From Azospirillum sp. TSH64 (lineage in GTDB: Bacteria > Pseudomonadota > Alphaproteobacteria > Azospirillales > Azospirillaceae), in assembly GCF_003116035.1 (NCBI RefSeq), contig NZ_LGQW01000015.1, forward strand, positions 5,077,897 to 5,134,612: a DNA stretch of 56,716 bases, read 5' to 3'. The notes beneath the pieces were generated by a model. It saw only the letters and a program-made list of their open reading frames with translations, searched no databases and was not told the origin of the DNA. The translations under genes and the position numbers were made by a program. This document shows positions 25,431 to 33,701 of the stretch, one piece after another (positions within the stretch are counted from its first letter, which is position 1; every line of letters starts with the position of its first letter).

Positions 25431-26576
25431 CTACCGCCGCCGGATCAGCTGGGCCGAGGCGAAGCCCAGCCCGGCGGTCAGCGCGCCGACGCCAAGGAAC
25501 AGCGGCGCAAAGCCGGTGTGGGAGGAAATATAGCCGTACAGCACCGGGCCGATGCCCTGGCCGATGAAGAAGCTCGACGCGAACAGGGCCAGCGCCGACC
25601 CGCGGGCGGTGGGGGCCAGCTCCGTCGCCTGGGTCTGCATGGTGTTGTGCAGCATGTAGAAACCGAAGCCGGCGACCAGGAAGGCGAGGCTGACCACCGG
25701 CCAGGGCACCGGGAAGGCGATGACCAGATAGGCCAGACCGGCCGCCAGACCGCCGGCCTTCATCATGCCCCATTGGCCGAGCGAGGCGATCAGCCGCCGC
25801 ACCACGGCGCTGTAGAAGACGCCACCGATGGCGAAGGCGGCGATGGTCAATCCGGCCTGGAAGGCGCCGGCCGCACCATGTTCGATCAGCACCGGTGCCA
25901 CGAAGGGGAAGACGCCGAAGATCAGCAGCCCTTCCGCCGCCACCGTGGCGAAGACGAACAGCGAGGCCGGGTTGGTCAGCACGGTGGCGTAGCGCCGCTG
26001 GGCGTCGGCCACCGACAGGGGCGAGCGCGTCTCGACCTCGCGCGCCAGCCCGATGAGGGCTGCTGCACAGATCAGCGCGGTCAGGCCGGCGGACAGGCCG
26101 AACACCGCGCGCCAGCCGAAGGCCTCGGCCAGCGCGCCCGACACGGCGGAACCCGACATCTGTCCCAGGATGACCGCCAACAGGAAGCGGCTGATGGCGA
26201 TCTGCCGCTCCTCATAGGGAACCCGGTCGCCGATCAGCGCCATGGAGGCCGGGATGATGCCGCCGGCAAAGGCGCCGGCCAGGATGCGCCCGGCCATCAC
26301 CGTGCCATAGCTCGGCGCGATGGTGGACAGCACCAGACCGACCGTCAGCACCGACAGGGCCAGCCGGACCAGCCGCGACTTGCCGATGGAATCGCCCACC
26401 GGCCCCAGCACGATCTGCATCAGCGCATAGGGCAGCGTGTAGGCCGAGGCCAGCAGCGCCGCTTGCCGCACCGTCACATCGAGATCGTCGGCGATCAGCG
26501 TCAGCATCGGATCGGTGGTGCGGAGCGAGAAGGCGCTGGCGAAGCCGGCAAGGCCGAGCAGGAAGATCAGGCGCAT
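25431..26576 (-). CDS. Major facilitator superfamily transporter
   Basis: The 381 residues form about 12 hydrophobic helices, the size of compact bacterial MFS carriers. The loop between helices 2 and 3 carries GPVGDSIGKSRLVR, a variant of the MFS A motif, and FAGGIIPASMALIGDRVPYEER is typical of the drug/sugar efflux group. No partner gene gives the substrate; its tail-to-tail position next to the GH4 gene does not imply shared function. The first codon at 26576 leads directly into the first helix. Confidence 0.88.
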   Translation of the reverse strand: MRLIFLLGLAGFASAFSLRTTDPMLTLIADDLDVTVRQAALLASAYTLPYALMQIVLGPVGDSIGKSRLVRLALSVLTVGLVLSTIAPSYGTVMAGRILAGAFAGGIIPASMALIGDRVPYEERQIAISRFLLAVILGQMSGSAVSGALAEAFGWRAVFGLSAGLTALICAAALIGLAREVETRSPLSVADAQRRYATVLTNPASLFVFATVAAEGLLIFGVFPFVAPVLIEHGAAGAFQAGLTIAAFAIGGVFYSAVVRRLIASLGQWGMMKAGGLAAGLAYLVIAFPVPWPVVSLAFLVAGFGFYMLHNTMQTQATELAPTARGSALALFASSFFIGQGIGPVLYGYISSHTGFAPLFLGVGALTAGLGFASAQLIRRR

Positions 26577-26785
26577 CGAGGATCCGAACGGCAGCGGTGA
26601 CGGTTCAGGACCTTAACCGGATCGCGCAGCCGCGTACCGCAATGCGGCAGTGATGGCAGGCATGCGCGCGCCGCAGGAACGTTCGTGTGCCTCATTACCC
26701 GGCAGGTAATCGATTCCGCTCCCTCCGCCGGGCAATCCTGGGGTTGCCGGGACGATCCGGCGGACAGCAGGGGAGGATGAACATC

Positions 26786-27601
26786 ATGGGCGTCATCAAC
26801 ACCGACGACGGCGTGCGCCTGTTCTACCGCGACTGGGGCAACAGGAAGGGAGGGCGGACCATCGTCTTCGTATCGAGCTGGTCGCTGACCTCCGACGCCT
26901 GGGCCTATCAGATGGCGCCACTGTCCGAACAGGGATGCCGCTGCATCGCCTTCGACCGCCGCGGCCACGGCCGGTCGGACGAATCACCGTCCGGCTACGG
27001 CTTCGACCGGCTGGCGGACGACATCGCGGCATTGCTCGACGGGCTGGATTTGCGCGACGTGACCCTGGTCGGCCATTCGATGGCGACAGGGGAGATCGTG
27101 CGCTACCTGTCCCGCCACGGCGCCGGGCGGGTCAAGGGCGTGGTGATGGTCGGGACCATCACGCCGCTGATGGCGCGGACCGGCGACAATCCCGACGGGG
27201 TCGATCCGGCGCTGTTCGAAGCCTTCCGGACGGAACAGCTGCTGCGCGACTTCCCGAAATGGCTCGGCGACAACGTCGATCCTTTCGTAAACGCGGAAAC
27301 CTCGGCGGAGATGAAGGGGTGGATCGTCGGCATGGCGCTTCAATCCTCGCTGATGGCCCTGCTGGAGTGCAACCGCGCCATCACCGCGGCCGATTTCCGG
27401 GCGGAGCTGCCGGCCATTGCCGTGCCGACCCTGGTCGTCCATGGCGACCGCGACGTGACGACGCCGCTGGCGCTCGCCGAGCGCACGGTGGCGCTGATGC
27501 CGAATGCCAGGCTGTCCTTTTACGAGGGAGCGCCGCACGGCCTGTTCATCACCCACCGCGACCGCTTCAACGCGGAACTGCTGGCCTTCGCCCGCGGATG
27601 A
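26786..27601 (+). CDS. Alpha/beta hydrolase (non-heme chloroperoxidase/esterase-like)
   Basis: The 271-residue protein has the complete alpha/beta-hydrolase triad: Ser in LVGHSMATGE near residue 95, Asp in VHGDRDVTTP, and His in GAPHGLFITH. The oxyanion region FVSSWSLTSDAW and AFDRRGHGRSDE fit the cofactor-free haloperoxidase/esterase group. I chose the ATG at 26786 since GGGAGG at 26771-26776 is nine bases before it, while the ATG at 26777 would have no spacing. It is translationally coupled to the XRE regulator downstream by an ATGA overlap, so the regulator probably controls this hydrolase. The substrate is unknown. Confidence 0.88.
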   Translation: MGVINTDDGVRLFYRDWGNRKGGRTIVFVSSWSLTSDAWAYQMAPLSEQGCRCIAFDRRGHGRSDESPSGYGFDRLADDIAALLDGLDLRDVTLVGHSMATGEIVRYLSRHGAGRVKGVVMVGTITPLMARTGDNPDGVDPALFEAFRTEQLLRDFPKWLGDNVDPFVNAETSAEMKGWIVGMALQSSLMALLECNRAITAADFRAELPAIAVPTLVVHGDRDVTTPLALAERTVALMPNARLSFYEGAPHGLFITHRDRFNAELLAFARG

Positions 27602-28527
27602 CGGCAACCATCGACGGCACCACCGGTTCGGAGCCAGCTCCCATGCCCCAGGACATCCCGCAGACACCCGGCCGAAACGGCAGGATTCCGGCCCCGCCGC
27701 CGGTCGGCGCCCTGTTGCGGTCCTGGCGCCAGCGCCGGGGGCTGAGCCAGCTCGATCTCGCCTGCGAGGCGGACATCTCGACCCGGCATGTCAGCTTTCT
27801 GGAGACAGGCCGGTCGCAGCCCAGCCGTGGCATGCTGATCCATCTGGCCGAACGGCTGGACGTGCCCTTGCGCGAGCGCAACGCGCTGCTGGTCGCCGCC
27901 GGTTTCGCCCCGGTCTACAGCGAACACAGTTTGGACAGCCCGGCGATGCAGGCGGCACGCAAGGCGGTCGATCTGGTGCTGACCGGGCATGAGCCCTTCC
28001 CGGCGCTGGCGGTGGACCGGCATTGGCACCTGCTGGCGGCGAACCGGGCGGTGGCGCCGCTGCTGGAAGGGGTGTCGGCGGAGCTGCTGGCCGGGCCGGT
28101 CAATGTCCTGCGCCTCAGCCTGCATCCCGACGGGCTTGCCGGCCGCATCGGCAACTGGACGCAGTGGCGCGACCATGTGCTGTCCCGCCTGACCCGCCAG
28201 ATCGAGGCGGGCGCCGACCCGGTCCTGGTCGCCCTGCGCAGCGAGTTGCAGGGCTACCCGGCTCCGGCCTCCGGTCTCGGGGGCGGCAGCGAAGCCGGGC
28301 ATCATCCCGACGTGGTCGTGCCGCTGCGGCTGCACACGTCCTTCGGGCTGCTGAACCTGTTCAGCACGACGACCGTCTTCGGGACGGCGGTGGACGTGAC
28401 CCTGTCCGAACTGGCGATCGAGGCGTTTTTTCCGGCCGACGCCGAAACGGCAGAGCGGTTGCGCGAGGCTCTTGCAGACACCCCCTCTCCCCAAGGGAGA
28501 GAGGGGGCAGCCCCCTCCCGCTCTTAG
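27598..28527 (+). CDS. XRE-family regulator with MmyB-like C-terminal domain
   Basis: The 309 residues carry an N-terminal helix-turn-helix (LLRSWRQRRGLSQLDLACEAD, with RHVSFLETGRSQPS just after) and a MmyB-type ligand-binding domain with the family signature LAVDRHWHLLAANRAVAPLL. Members often act with a neighbouring oxidoreductase or hydrolase gene. It overlaps the hydrolase gene by four bases. The last 15 or so residues, TPSPQGREGAAPSRS, are encoded by a CCCTCTCCCC-type hairpin repeat and look like an added tail. The stop codon overlaps the putA stop codon on the other strand. Confidence 0.9.
   Translation: MTATIDGTTGSEPAPMPQDIPQTPGRNGRIPAPPPVGALLRSWRQRRGLSQLDLACEADISTRHVSFLETGRSQPSRGMLIHLAERLDVPLRERNALLVAAGFAPVYSEHSLDSPAMQAARKAVDLVLTGHEPFPALAVDRHWHLLAANRAVAPLLEGVSAELLAGPVNVLRLSLHPDGLAGRIGNWTQWRDHVLSRLTRQIEAGADPVLVALRSELQGYPAPASGLGGGSEAGHHPDVVVPLRLHTSFGLLNLFSTTTVFGTAVDVTLSELAIEAFFPADAETAERLREALADTPSPQGREGAAPSRS
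28480..28522. repeat. GC-rich hairpin repeat at the 3' end of the XRE gene
   Basis: A CCCCCTCTCCC arm and a GGGAGAGAGGGGG arm flank a CAA loop, followed by CAGCCCCCTCCC. It resembles the outer hairpins of the element at 8544-8716 and the one at 56593-56631. It lies inside the reading frame of the regulator and supplies its C-terminal tail and the region just before both convergent stops, where it may act as a terminator. Confidence 0.75.
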
Positions 28528-31500
28528 CTCATCGCCACGAGGCTGGCGTTGCCGCCTGCGGCGGTGGTGTTGACGCTGAGCGAGCGCTCGTTCATCAGCC
28601 AGGCGATCTCCACGCCTGCGCCGCCGGCCGGAACGCCCTGGGTCGGGACGAGGGGGCCGGGCAATTCGGCGATGCGCCGGTTGGCGGCCAGCAGGCGGGT
28701 GGAATCGCCCTCCACCAGCGCACCGGCCAGCGGTCCGAAGCCGGTCCAGTTCGCGCTCACCCGGACACGGGCGGCCAGTTCCGGCGGCAGATCCGCCAGG
28801 CCGGAGGTGACGGCGCCGTCGCCATCGACCACCGCCTCGTTGCCGGCGGCGAGTGCCGCCCCCAGCAGACGGTACAGCCCGTCCTCGGTCTGCGGCAGCA
28901 GCAGGATGCGGCCGCGCGGGATCAGGCTGTAGAGGTTGCTCTCACCCACCGGACCGGCCAGTTCGACGCTGCCGCCGACGAGGGACCGCTTGGCCAGCGA
29001 CCGGACGTCGGTGGCGATCTCCGCCTTGCCCCGGCCGGCGAGCCAGTCGGCCAGCGCATGGGCCAGCGCACGTACGGCGTCGTCGCCGCGCATGCCGAGA
29101 TCCAGCGCCGGCCCCAACGCCGGACGTACGGACAGCAGGCGCGACAGGTACAGCGGGCCACCGGCCTTCGGGCCGGTGCCGGACAGGCCATGGCCGCCGA
29201 AGGGCTGTACGCCGACCACCGCACCGATGGTGTTGCGGTTGACGTACAGGTTGCCGGCCTCGATCCGGCTCGTCACCCGCTCGATGGTGGCGTCGATGCG
29301 GGTGTGCAGGCCGAAGGTCAGGCCATAGCCGGTGCCGTTGATGGCGTCGACCAGCCGGTCCAGATCGTCGCGGCGGAAGCGCAGGACGTGCAGGACCGGG
29401 CCGAACACCTCGCGCTCCAGGTCGGCGATGGCGTCGATCTCGATGATGGTCGGCGCGATGAAGGTGCCCTCGGCGGTCTCCGCCGGCAACGGCAGCGATT
29501 CGACCCGGCGGCCCTTGGCCTTCATCGCCTCGATGTGGCGGACGATGCCGTCGCGCGCCTCCGCCGTGATGACCGGGCCGACATCGACGGCCAGCCGGTC
29601 GGGGCTGCCGACGCGCAGCTCGCGCATCGCGCCCTTCAGCATGGTCAGGGTGCGGTCGGCGACATCCTCCTGCAGGCAGAGGATGCGGAGCGCCGAGCAG
29701 CGCTGGCCGGCACTGTCGAAGGCAGAGGCGATCACGTCGCCGACCACCTGTTCCGCCAGGGCGGAGCTGTCGACGATCATGGCATTCTGGCCGCCGGTCT
29801 CGGCGATCAGCGGGATCGGCGCCCCCTGCCCCTCCCCTTGGGGCGACAGGCGCCCGGCCAGCTGGCGCTGGATCAGGCGGGCCACCTCGGTGGAGCCGGT
29901 GAACATCACCGCACGGGTGCCGGCATGGCCGACCAGGGCGGCGCCGACTTCGCCCGCACCGGGCAGGAGCTGGACCGCGCCGGCGGGAATGCCGGCGGCG
30001 CGCAGGAGGCGCACGGCCTCCGCCGCGACCAGCGGGGTTTCCTCCGCCGGCTTGGCCAGCACCGGGTTGCCGGCGGCGAGCGCCGCGGCGACCTGACCGG
30101 AGAAGATGGCGAGCGGGAAGTTCCACGGGCTGATGCAAACCACCGGCCCCAGCGGCAGATGGGTGTCGTTGGCGAAGCCGTCGCGGACCTGGGCGCCGTA
30201 ATAGCGCAGGAAGTCGATGGCCTCGCGCACCTCGGCGATGGCGTTGGCGGCGGACTTTCCGGCCTCGCGGATGATCAGGCCGAGCAGGGTCGGCAGGCGC
30301 GCCTGCATCGCGTCGGCAGCGCGGAACAGGCAGGCGGCGCGCTCGGCAGGCGGGGTGGCGGCCCAGACCGGAGCGGCGGCCTCGGCGAACAGGAAGGCGT
30401 CGGCGATGTCGGTGGGGCCGGCCTCGATGCACTGCCCGACGACATCGCGGTGGTCGGCCGGGTTCAGCACCGGCTGAGCGGTTCCGCTGCGCTCACCGTC
30501 CGCCAGCAGCGGGGCGGCGGTCCAGGCGACGGCGGCGCTGTCGCGCAGGGCGGCGGACAGGTCGGCCAGGACCGTCTCGTTCGACAGGTCGAGGCCGGCG
30601 GAGTTCGCCCGCTCGGTGCCGTAGAGATCGGCCGGCAAGGAGATCAGCGGGTTCTTGGCGCCCACCGGCAAGGCTGCGCGGGCAATCGCCACCGGATCGG
30701 CGACCAGATCGTCGATCGACACGCTCTTGTCGGCGATGCGGTTGACGAAGGAGCTGTTGGCGCCGTTCTCCAGCAGGCGGCGGACCAGATAGGCCAGCAG
30801 CGTCTCATGGGTGCCGACCGGGGCATAGACGCGGCAGGGCCGCTTCAGTGGGCCGACCACCTCCTTGTAGAGCGGCTCGCCCATGCCGTGCAGGCACTGG
30901 AACTCGTACTGGCCGACCTTGAAGGCGCCGTTCAGGTGGGCGGCCATCTGGTAGATGGTCGCCAGCGTCTGGGCGTTGTGGGTGGCGAACTGCGGGAACA
31001 CCGCGTCTGGGGCGCCCAGCAGCCGGCGGGCGCAGGCGACATAGGAGACGTCGGTGTGCAGCTTGCGGGTGTAGACCGGGAAATCCTCCAGCCCGTCGAC
31101 CTGGGCGCGCTTGATCTCGCTGTCCCAATAGGCGCCCTTGACCAGACGCACCATCAGCCGGTGGCCACTGCGCCGGGCCAGATCGACGACGAAGTCGATG
31201 ACATAGGGACAGCGCTTGCCATAGGCCTGGACGACGAAGCCGATGCCGTCCCAGCCCTTCAGATCCGGGTCGAAGCACAGCGCTTCCAGCAGGTCGAGCG
31301 ACAGTTCCAGCCGGTCGGCCTCCTCGGCGTCGATGTTGAGGCCGATGTCGTAGCTGCGGGCCAGCCGGGCCAGCTCGGCGACGCGCGGCAGCAGCTCCGC
31401 CATGACACGGTCGGCCTGGGACCGGGAATAGCGCGGGTGCAGGGCCGACAGCTTGATCGAGATGCCGGGGCCGTCATAGATGCCGCGCCCGGCCGACGCC

Positions 31501-32279
31501 TTGCCGATGGCGTGGATGGCCTTTTCATAATCGGCGTAATAGCGGTCGGCGTCGGCGGCGGTGGTCGCCGCCTCCCCCAGCATGTCGTAGGAATAGCGGA
31601 AACCCTCGGCTTCCATCTTGCGGCTGTTGGAGAGCGCCTCGTCGATGGTCTGGCCGGTGACGAACTGCTCGCCCATCATGCGCATGGCGAAATCGACGCC
31701 GCGGCGGATCAGTGGCTCGCCGCCGCGCAGGATCAGCTTGGTCAGCGCCGACGACAGCGCCTGTTCGCCGCCGAAGCCGGCGCCCAGCACGCCCGTGACC
31801 TTGCCGGTGACCAGCAGCCCCCAGGTCGCGGCGTTGACGAACAGCGACGGGCTGTTGCCGAGATGGGCGCGCCAGTCGCCGCCGGCGATCTTGTCGCGGA
31901 TCAGCGCGTCGCGGGTGGCGCGGTCGGGAATGCGCAACAGCGCCTCCGCCAGGCACATCAGCGCGACACCCTCCTGGCTCGACAGGCTGTATTCGTGGAT
32001 CAGCCCCTCCACCCCGCGCCCCTGCGGCTTGGCGCGCAGCGCCGCGATCAGCGTGCGCGCGGTCTGGGCCGCCGCATCGGTCACCTCGGCCGGCAGCGCC
32101 GCCTGATCGACCAGCCACGCCACGCAGTCCGGCTCCGGCCGGCGGTAGGCGGCGGTGATCGCCTGGCGCAACGGCCCCACCGGACGAACGACGGGGGCGA
32201 AGGCGGCGAAGGGGCCGGCTCCGCTGGAGAGGGACGGCTCGGAAGCGGGGGCAACGCTCGGGTCGGTCATCTGGTTCAT
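28524..32279 (-). CDS. putA: Bifunctional proline dehydrogenase / delta-1-pyrroline-5-carboxylate dehydrogenase
   Basis: This 1251-residue PutA converts proline to glutamate in two steps. The N-terminal half is the FAD-dependent proline dehydrogenase barrel (GPGISIKLSALHPRYS, then RRSGHRLMVRLVKGAYWDSE). The second half is the aldehyde dehydrogenase with ISPWNFPLAIFSGQ, the Glu motif LIAETGGQNAM and the catalytic Cys in SAGQRCSALR. There is no N-terminal ribbon-helix-helix domain, so unlike E. coli PutA it should not repress its own gene. A segment LSPQGEGQG before the Glu motif may derive from a repeat. The first ATG lacks a clear ribosome site; MTDPS three codons on is an alternative. The AT-rich region upstream probably holds its promoter. 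Confidence 0.95.
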   Translation of the reverse strand: MNQMTDPSVAPASEPSLSSGAGPFAAFAPVVRPVGPLRQAITAAYRRPEPDCVAWLVDQAALPAEVTDAAAQTARTLIAALRAKPQGRGVEGLIHEYSLSSQEGVALMCLAEALLRIPDRATRDALIRDKIAGGDWRAHLGNSPSLFVNAATWGLLVTGKVTGVLGAGFGGEQALSSALTKLILRGGEPLIRRGVDFAMRMMGEQFVTGQTIDEALSNSRKMEAEGFRYSYDMLGEAATTAADADRYYADYEKAIHAIGKASAGRGIYDGPGISIKLSALHPRYSRSQADRVMAELLPRVAELARLARSYDIGLNIDAEEADRLELSLDLLEALCFDPDLKGWDGIGFVVQAYGKRCPYVIDFVVDLARRSGHRLMVRLVKGAYWDSEIKRAQVDGLEDFPVYTRKLHTDVSYVACARRLLGAPDAVFPQFATHNAQTLATIYQMAAHLNGAFKVGQYEFQCLHGMGEPLYKEVVGPLKRPCRVYAPVGTHETLLAYLVRRLLENGANSSFVNRIADKSVSIDDLVADPVAIARAALPVGAKNPLISLPADLYGTERANSAGLDLSNETVLADLSAALRDSAAVAWTAAPLLADGERSGTAQPVLNPADHRDVVGQCIEAGPTDIADAFLFAEAAAPVWAATPPAERAACLFRAADAMQARLPTLLGLIIREAGKSAANAIAEVREAIDFLRYYGAQVRDGFANDTHLPLGPVVCISPWNFPLAIFSGQVAAALAAGNPVLAKPAEETPLVAAEAVRLLRAAGIPAGAVQLLPGAGEVGAALVGHAGTRAVMFTGSTEVARLIQRQLAGRLSPQGEGQGAPIPLIAETGGQNAMIVDSSALAEQVVGDVIASAFDSAGQRCSALRILCLQEDVADRTLTMLKGAMRELRVGSPDRLAVDVGPVITAEARDGIVRHIEAMKAKGRRVESLPLPAETAEGTFIAPTIIEIDAIADLEREVFGPVLHVLRFRRDDLDRLVDAINGTGYGLTFGLHTRIDATIERVTSRIEAGNLYVNRNTIGAVVGVQPFGGHGLSGTGPKAGGPLYLSRLLSVRPALGPALDLGMRGDDAVRALAHALADWLAGRGKAEIATDVRSLAKRSLVGGSVELAGPVGESNLYSLIPRGRILLLPQTEDGLYRLLGAALAAGNEAVVDGDGAVTSGLADLPPELAARVRVSANWTGFGPLAGALVEGDSTRLLAANRRIAELPGPLVPTQGVPAGGAGVEIAWLMNERSLSVNTTAAGGNASLVAMS

Positions 32280-32639
32280 CGCGTGGCTGGCTCTGGTCGG
32301 GGGGCTCGGGGCGGCTTTGGAAAGCCCGGGTCCGGCAGTCAGGAAAGCCGGTCCAACGCCTGTCAGGCTAACCGATTTTCTAGGATCCTTTCCATCTGGT
32401 ATTTTATCGATTATGCCGAATAAAGTTCCGATTTTTAGCTTATACGCAGAATATATAATGGGTTCTGCGGCTAAATGTCAGAACATCCAGCCTGTTTTGC
32501 GAGGCAAATTTTCGGCAATTCCATTTTTACGGAATAAAATTCGGCCATGCGGCTCCATTTCCGACAATCCGTCTGGATTTTCGGGTTCGCTTCGGAAAAT
32601 TCGACGGGATGCCGGCGCGAACGCCCGAACGGCCGGGAG
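32280..32639. other. AT-rich control region upstream of putA
   Basis: These 360 bases between putA and the YdjM-like gene are strikingly AT-rich from about 32380 to 32600 compared with the rest of the window. Both flanking genes point left, so this should be the putA promoter region. It contains the paired boxes listed separately. No open frame here is convincing. Confidence 0.7.
32416..32544. promoter_or_regulatory. Pair of inverted CCGAA-N5-TTCCG boxes upstream of putA
   Basis: The box CCGAATAAAGTTCCG lies at 32416-32430. The second, CGGAATAAAATTCGG at 32530-32544, is the same CCGAA-N5-TTCCG pattern on the other strand. The centres are 114 bases apart. Lrp-type PutR regulators commonly control proline use in alphaproteobacteria and bind several spaced sites, so this could be such an operator pair; no putR gene is in the window. 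Confidence 0.5.
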
Positions 32640-33257
32640 TCAGCCCTTCAGCGGCTTGGTCCGGCTGGTTTCCGGCGGCTTGCGCACAGGCAGCGGGGGA
32701 GCGGCCTTCTCCACGCCGCCCTCGCCCAGGTAGGTCTGGGCCGCGGCCACGACCGAGCGCCAGGGCCTTTGCAGCGGGAACTCCGGCCAGCCGCCGGAGA
32801 ACAGGCCGGAGATCATCCAGCCCGCCATCAGCGTCACCGCCAGTTGTTCGGAAAAACCGCCGGTTTTCAGAATGGGCAGGGCGAAGTTGCGCCGCCGCTT
32901 GATCGGCCACAGCAGCGGCAGGCCGGCCGGCGTCAGCAGGTCGCCTGCCAGATGGGTGAGGTAGCCGACGATGAATGGGATCAGAACATGCTGATAGGCC
33001 GCATGTTCGTGCAGGACCCACAGGCAGCCGGCGATGGCCAGCGCGGAATGGGTGACGCCGCGATGGCCGAAGATGTTGGAAATCGCGGTGGAGAGCGGCT
33101 TGACCAGCTGGCCGAGCGTCGATTTCGGATGGTCGATGTCCGGGGCGAGCGCCCCCAGAATCGCCGCCCCGAAGGCGACCGCGTCGAAGGTCATCCCGTA
33201 CCGGCTCGACAGGTAGAACCACGTGGCGCCACCGACGATTATGTGAGAGGACGCCAT
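32640..33257 (-). CDS. YdjM/DUF457-type inner-membrane metal-dependent hydrolase-like protein
   Basis: The 205 residues start MASSHIIVGGATWFYL and contain the family features GALAPDIDHPKS and FGHRGVTHSALAI, where the Asp and His residues form the putative metal site, followed by YLTHLAGDLLTPAG. Four or so hydrophobic helices anchor it in the inner membrane. E. coli YdjM, in the same family, is a small LexA-controlled membrane protein. The C-terminal 35 residues are Pro and Lys rich. An upstream extension of the frame to 33506 lacks protein character, so I chose the ATG at 33257. The reaction is unknown. Confidence 0.83.
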   Translation of the reverse strand: MASSHIIVGGATWFYLSSRYGMTFDAVAFGAAILGALAPDIDHPKSTLGQLVKPLSTAISNIFGHRGVTHSALAIAGCLWVLHEHAAYQHVLIPFIVGYLTHLAGDLLTPAGLPLLWPIKRRRNFALPILKTGGFSEQLAVTLMAGWMISGLFSGGWPEFPLQRPWRSVVAAAQTYLGEGGVEKAAPPLPVRKPPETSRTKPLKG

Positions 33258-33701
33258 CACCGTCGGGTCACCGGGGGCCTGAAGCTGGTCTCTGTCGGGG
33301 CGGCATCCGGCCGAACCCGAAATTGGGGGTAGCCTGACATTAGAATATTCCGCACCCCCAGAACAATAAGCCAAGGTAAAACAAGGGATTCCGAAAACGC
33401 ATAACGTCCATGCGTTCGACAACGGTGGGTTGCCGGCGCCACGACTTTGAATCGCCGACAGCCGGTGGCAGCCGGTCCGGGCAGCCACAGCCCCGACATT
33501 TTCCACGCCGCCCTTCTTCGTCCGAACGCGCCGGCAGCCGTCGCGGCGGGGTAGTCGGCTACCGCTGCGGGTGCCCGGCGCTTAATGGCATTACTCCGGT
33601 CCGGCACGGGTGGGGCACATTCCCCACACGCACTGCTCTGGCATAGTTTCGCCGACCTGCCGGCGGTTGAAGCCGGGACAAATGCCAGGGAGTGGTCGTC
33701 G
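33258..33701. other. Intergenic region between divergent YdjM-like and GT87-like genes
   Basis: This 444-base stretch contains an AT-richer section at about 33330-33410 near the YdjM-like gene. An inverted repeat TGGGGGT at 33324-33330 and ACCCCCA at 33354-33360 spans it and may be an operator or promoter feature. The remainder is GC-rich with no convincing gene or motif. Confidence 0.5.

Noticed and set aside
28023..32423. 1466-codon open frame on the plus strand opposite putA
   Set aside because: It is a mirror of the PutA gene in GC-rich DNA, full of Arg, Gly, Gln and His runs with no domain, and it lies antisense to a clear enzyme.
33640..33660. Possible sigma-54 promoter TGGCATAGTTTCGCC upstream of the GT87-like gene
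   Set aside because: The -12 element lacks the TTGC core, so the match is too weak.
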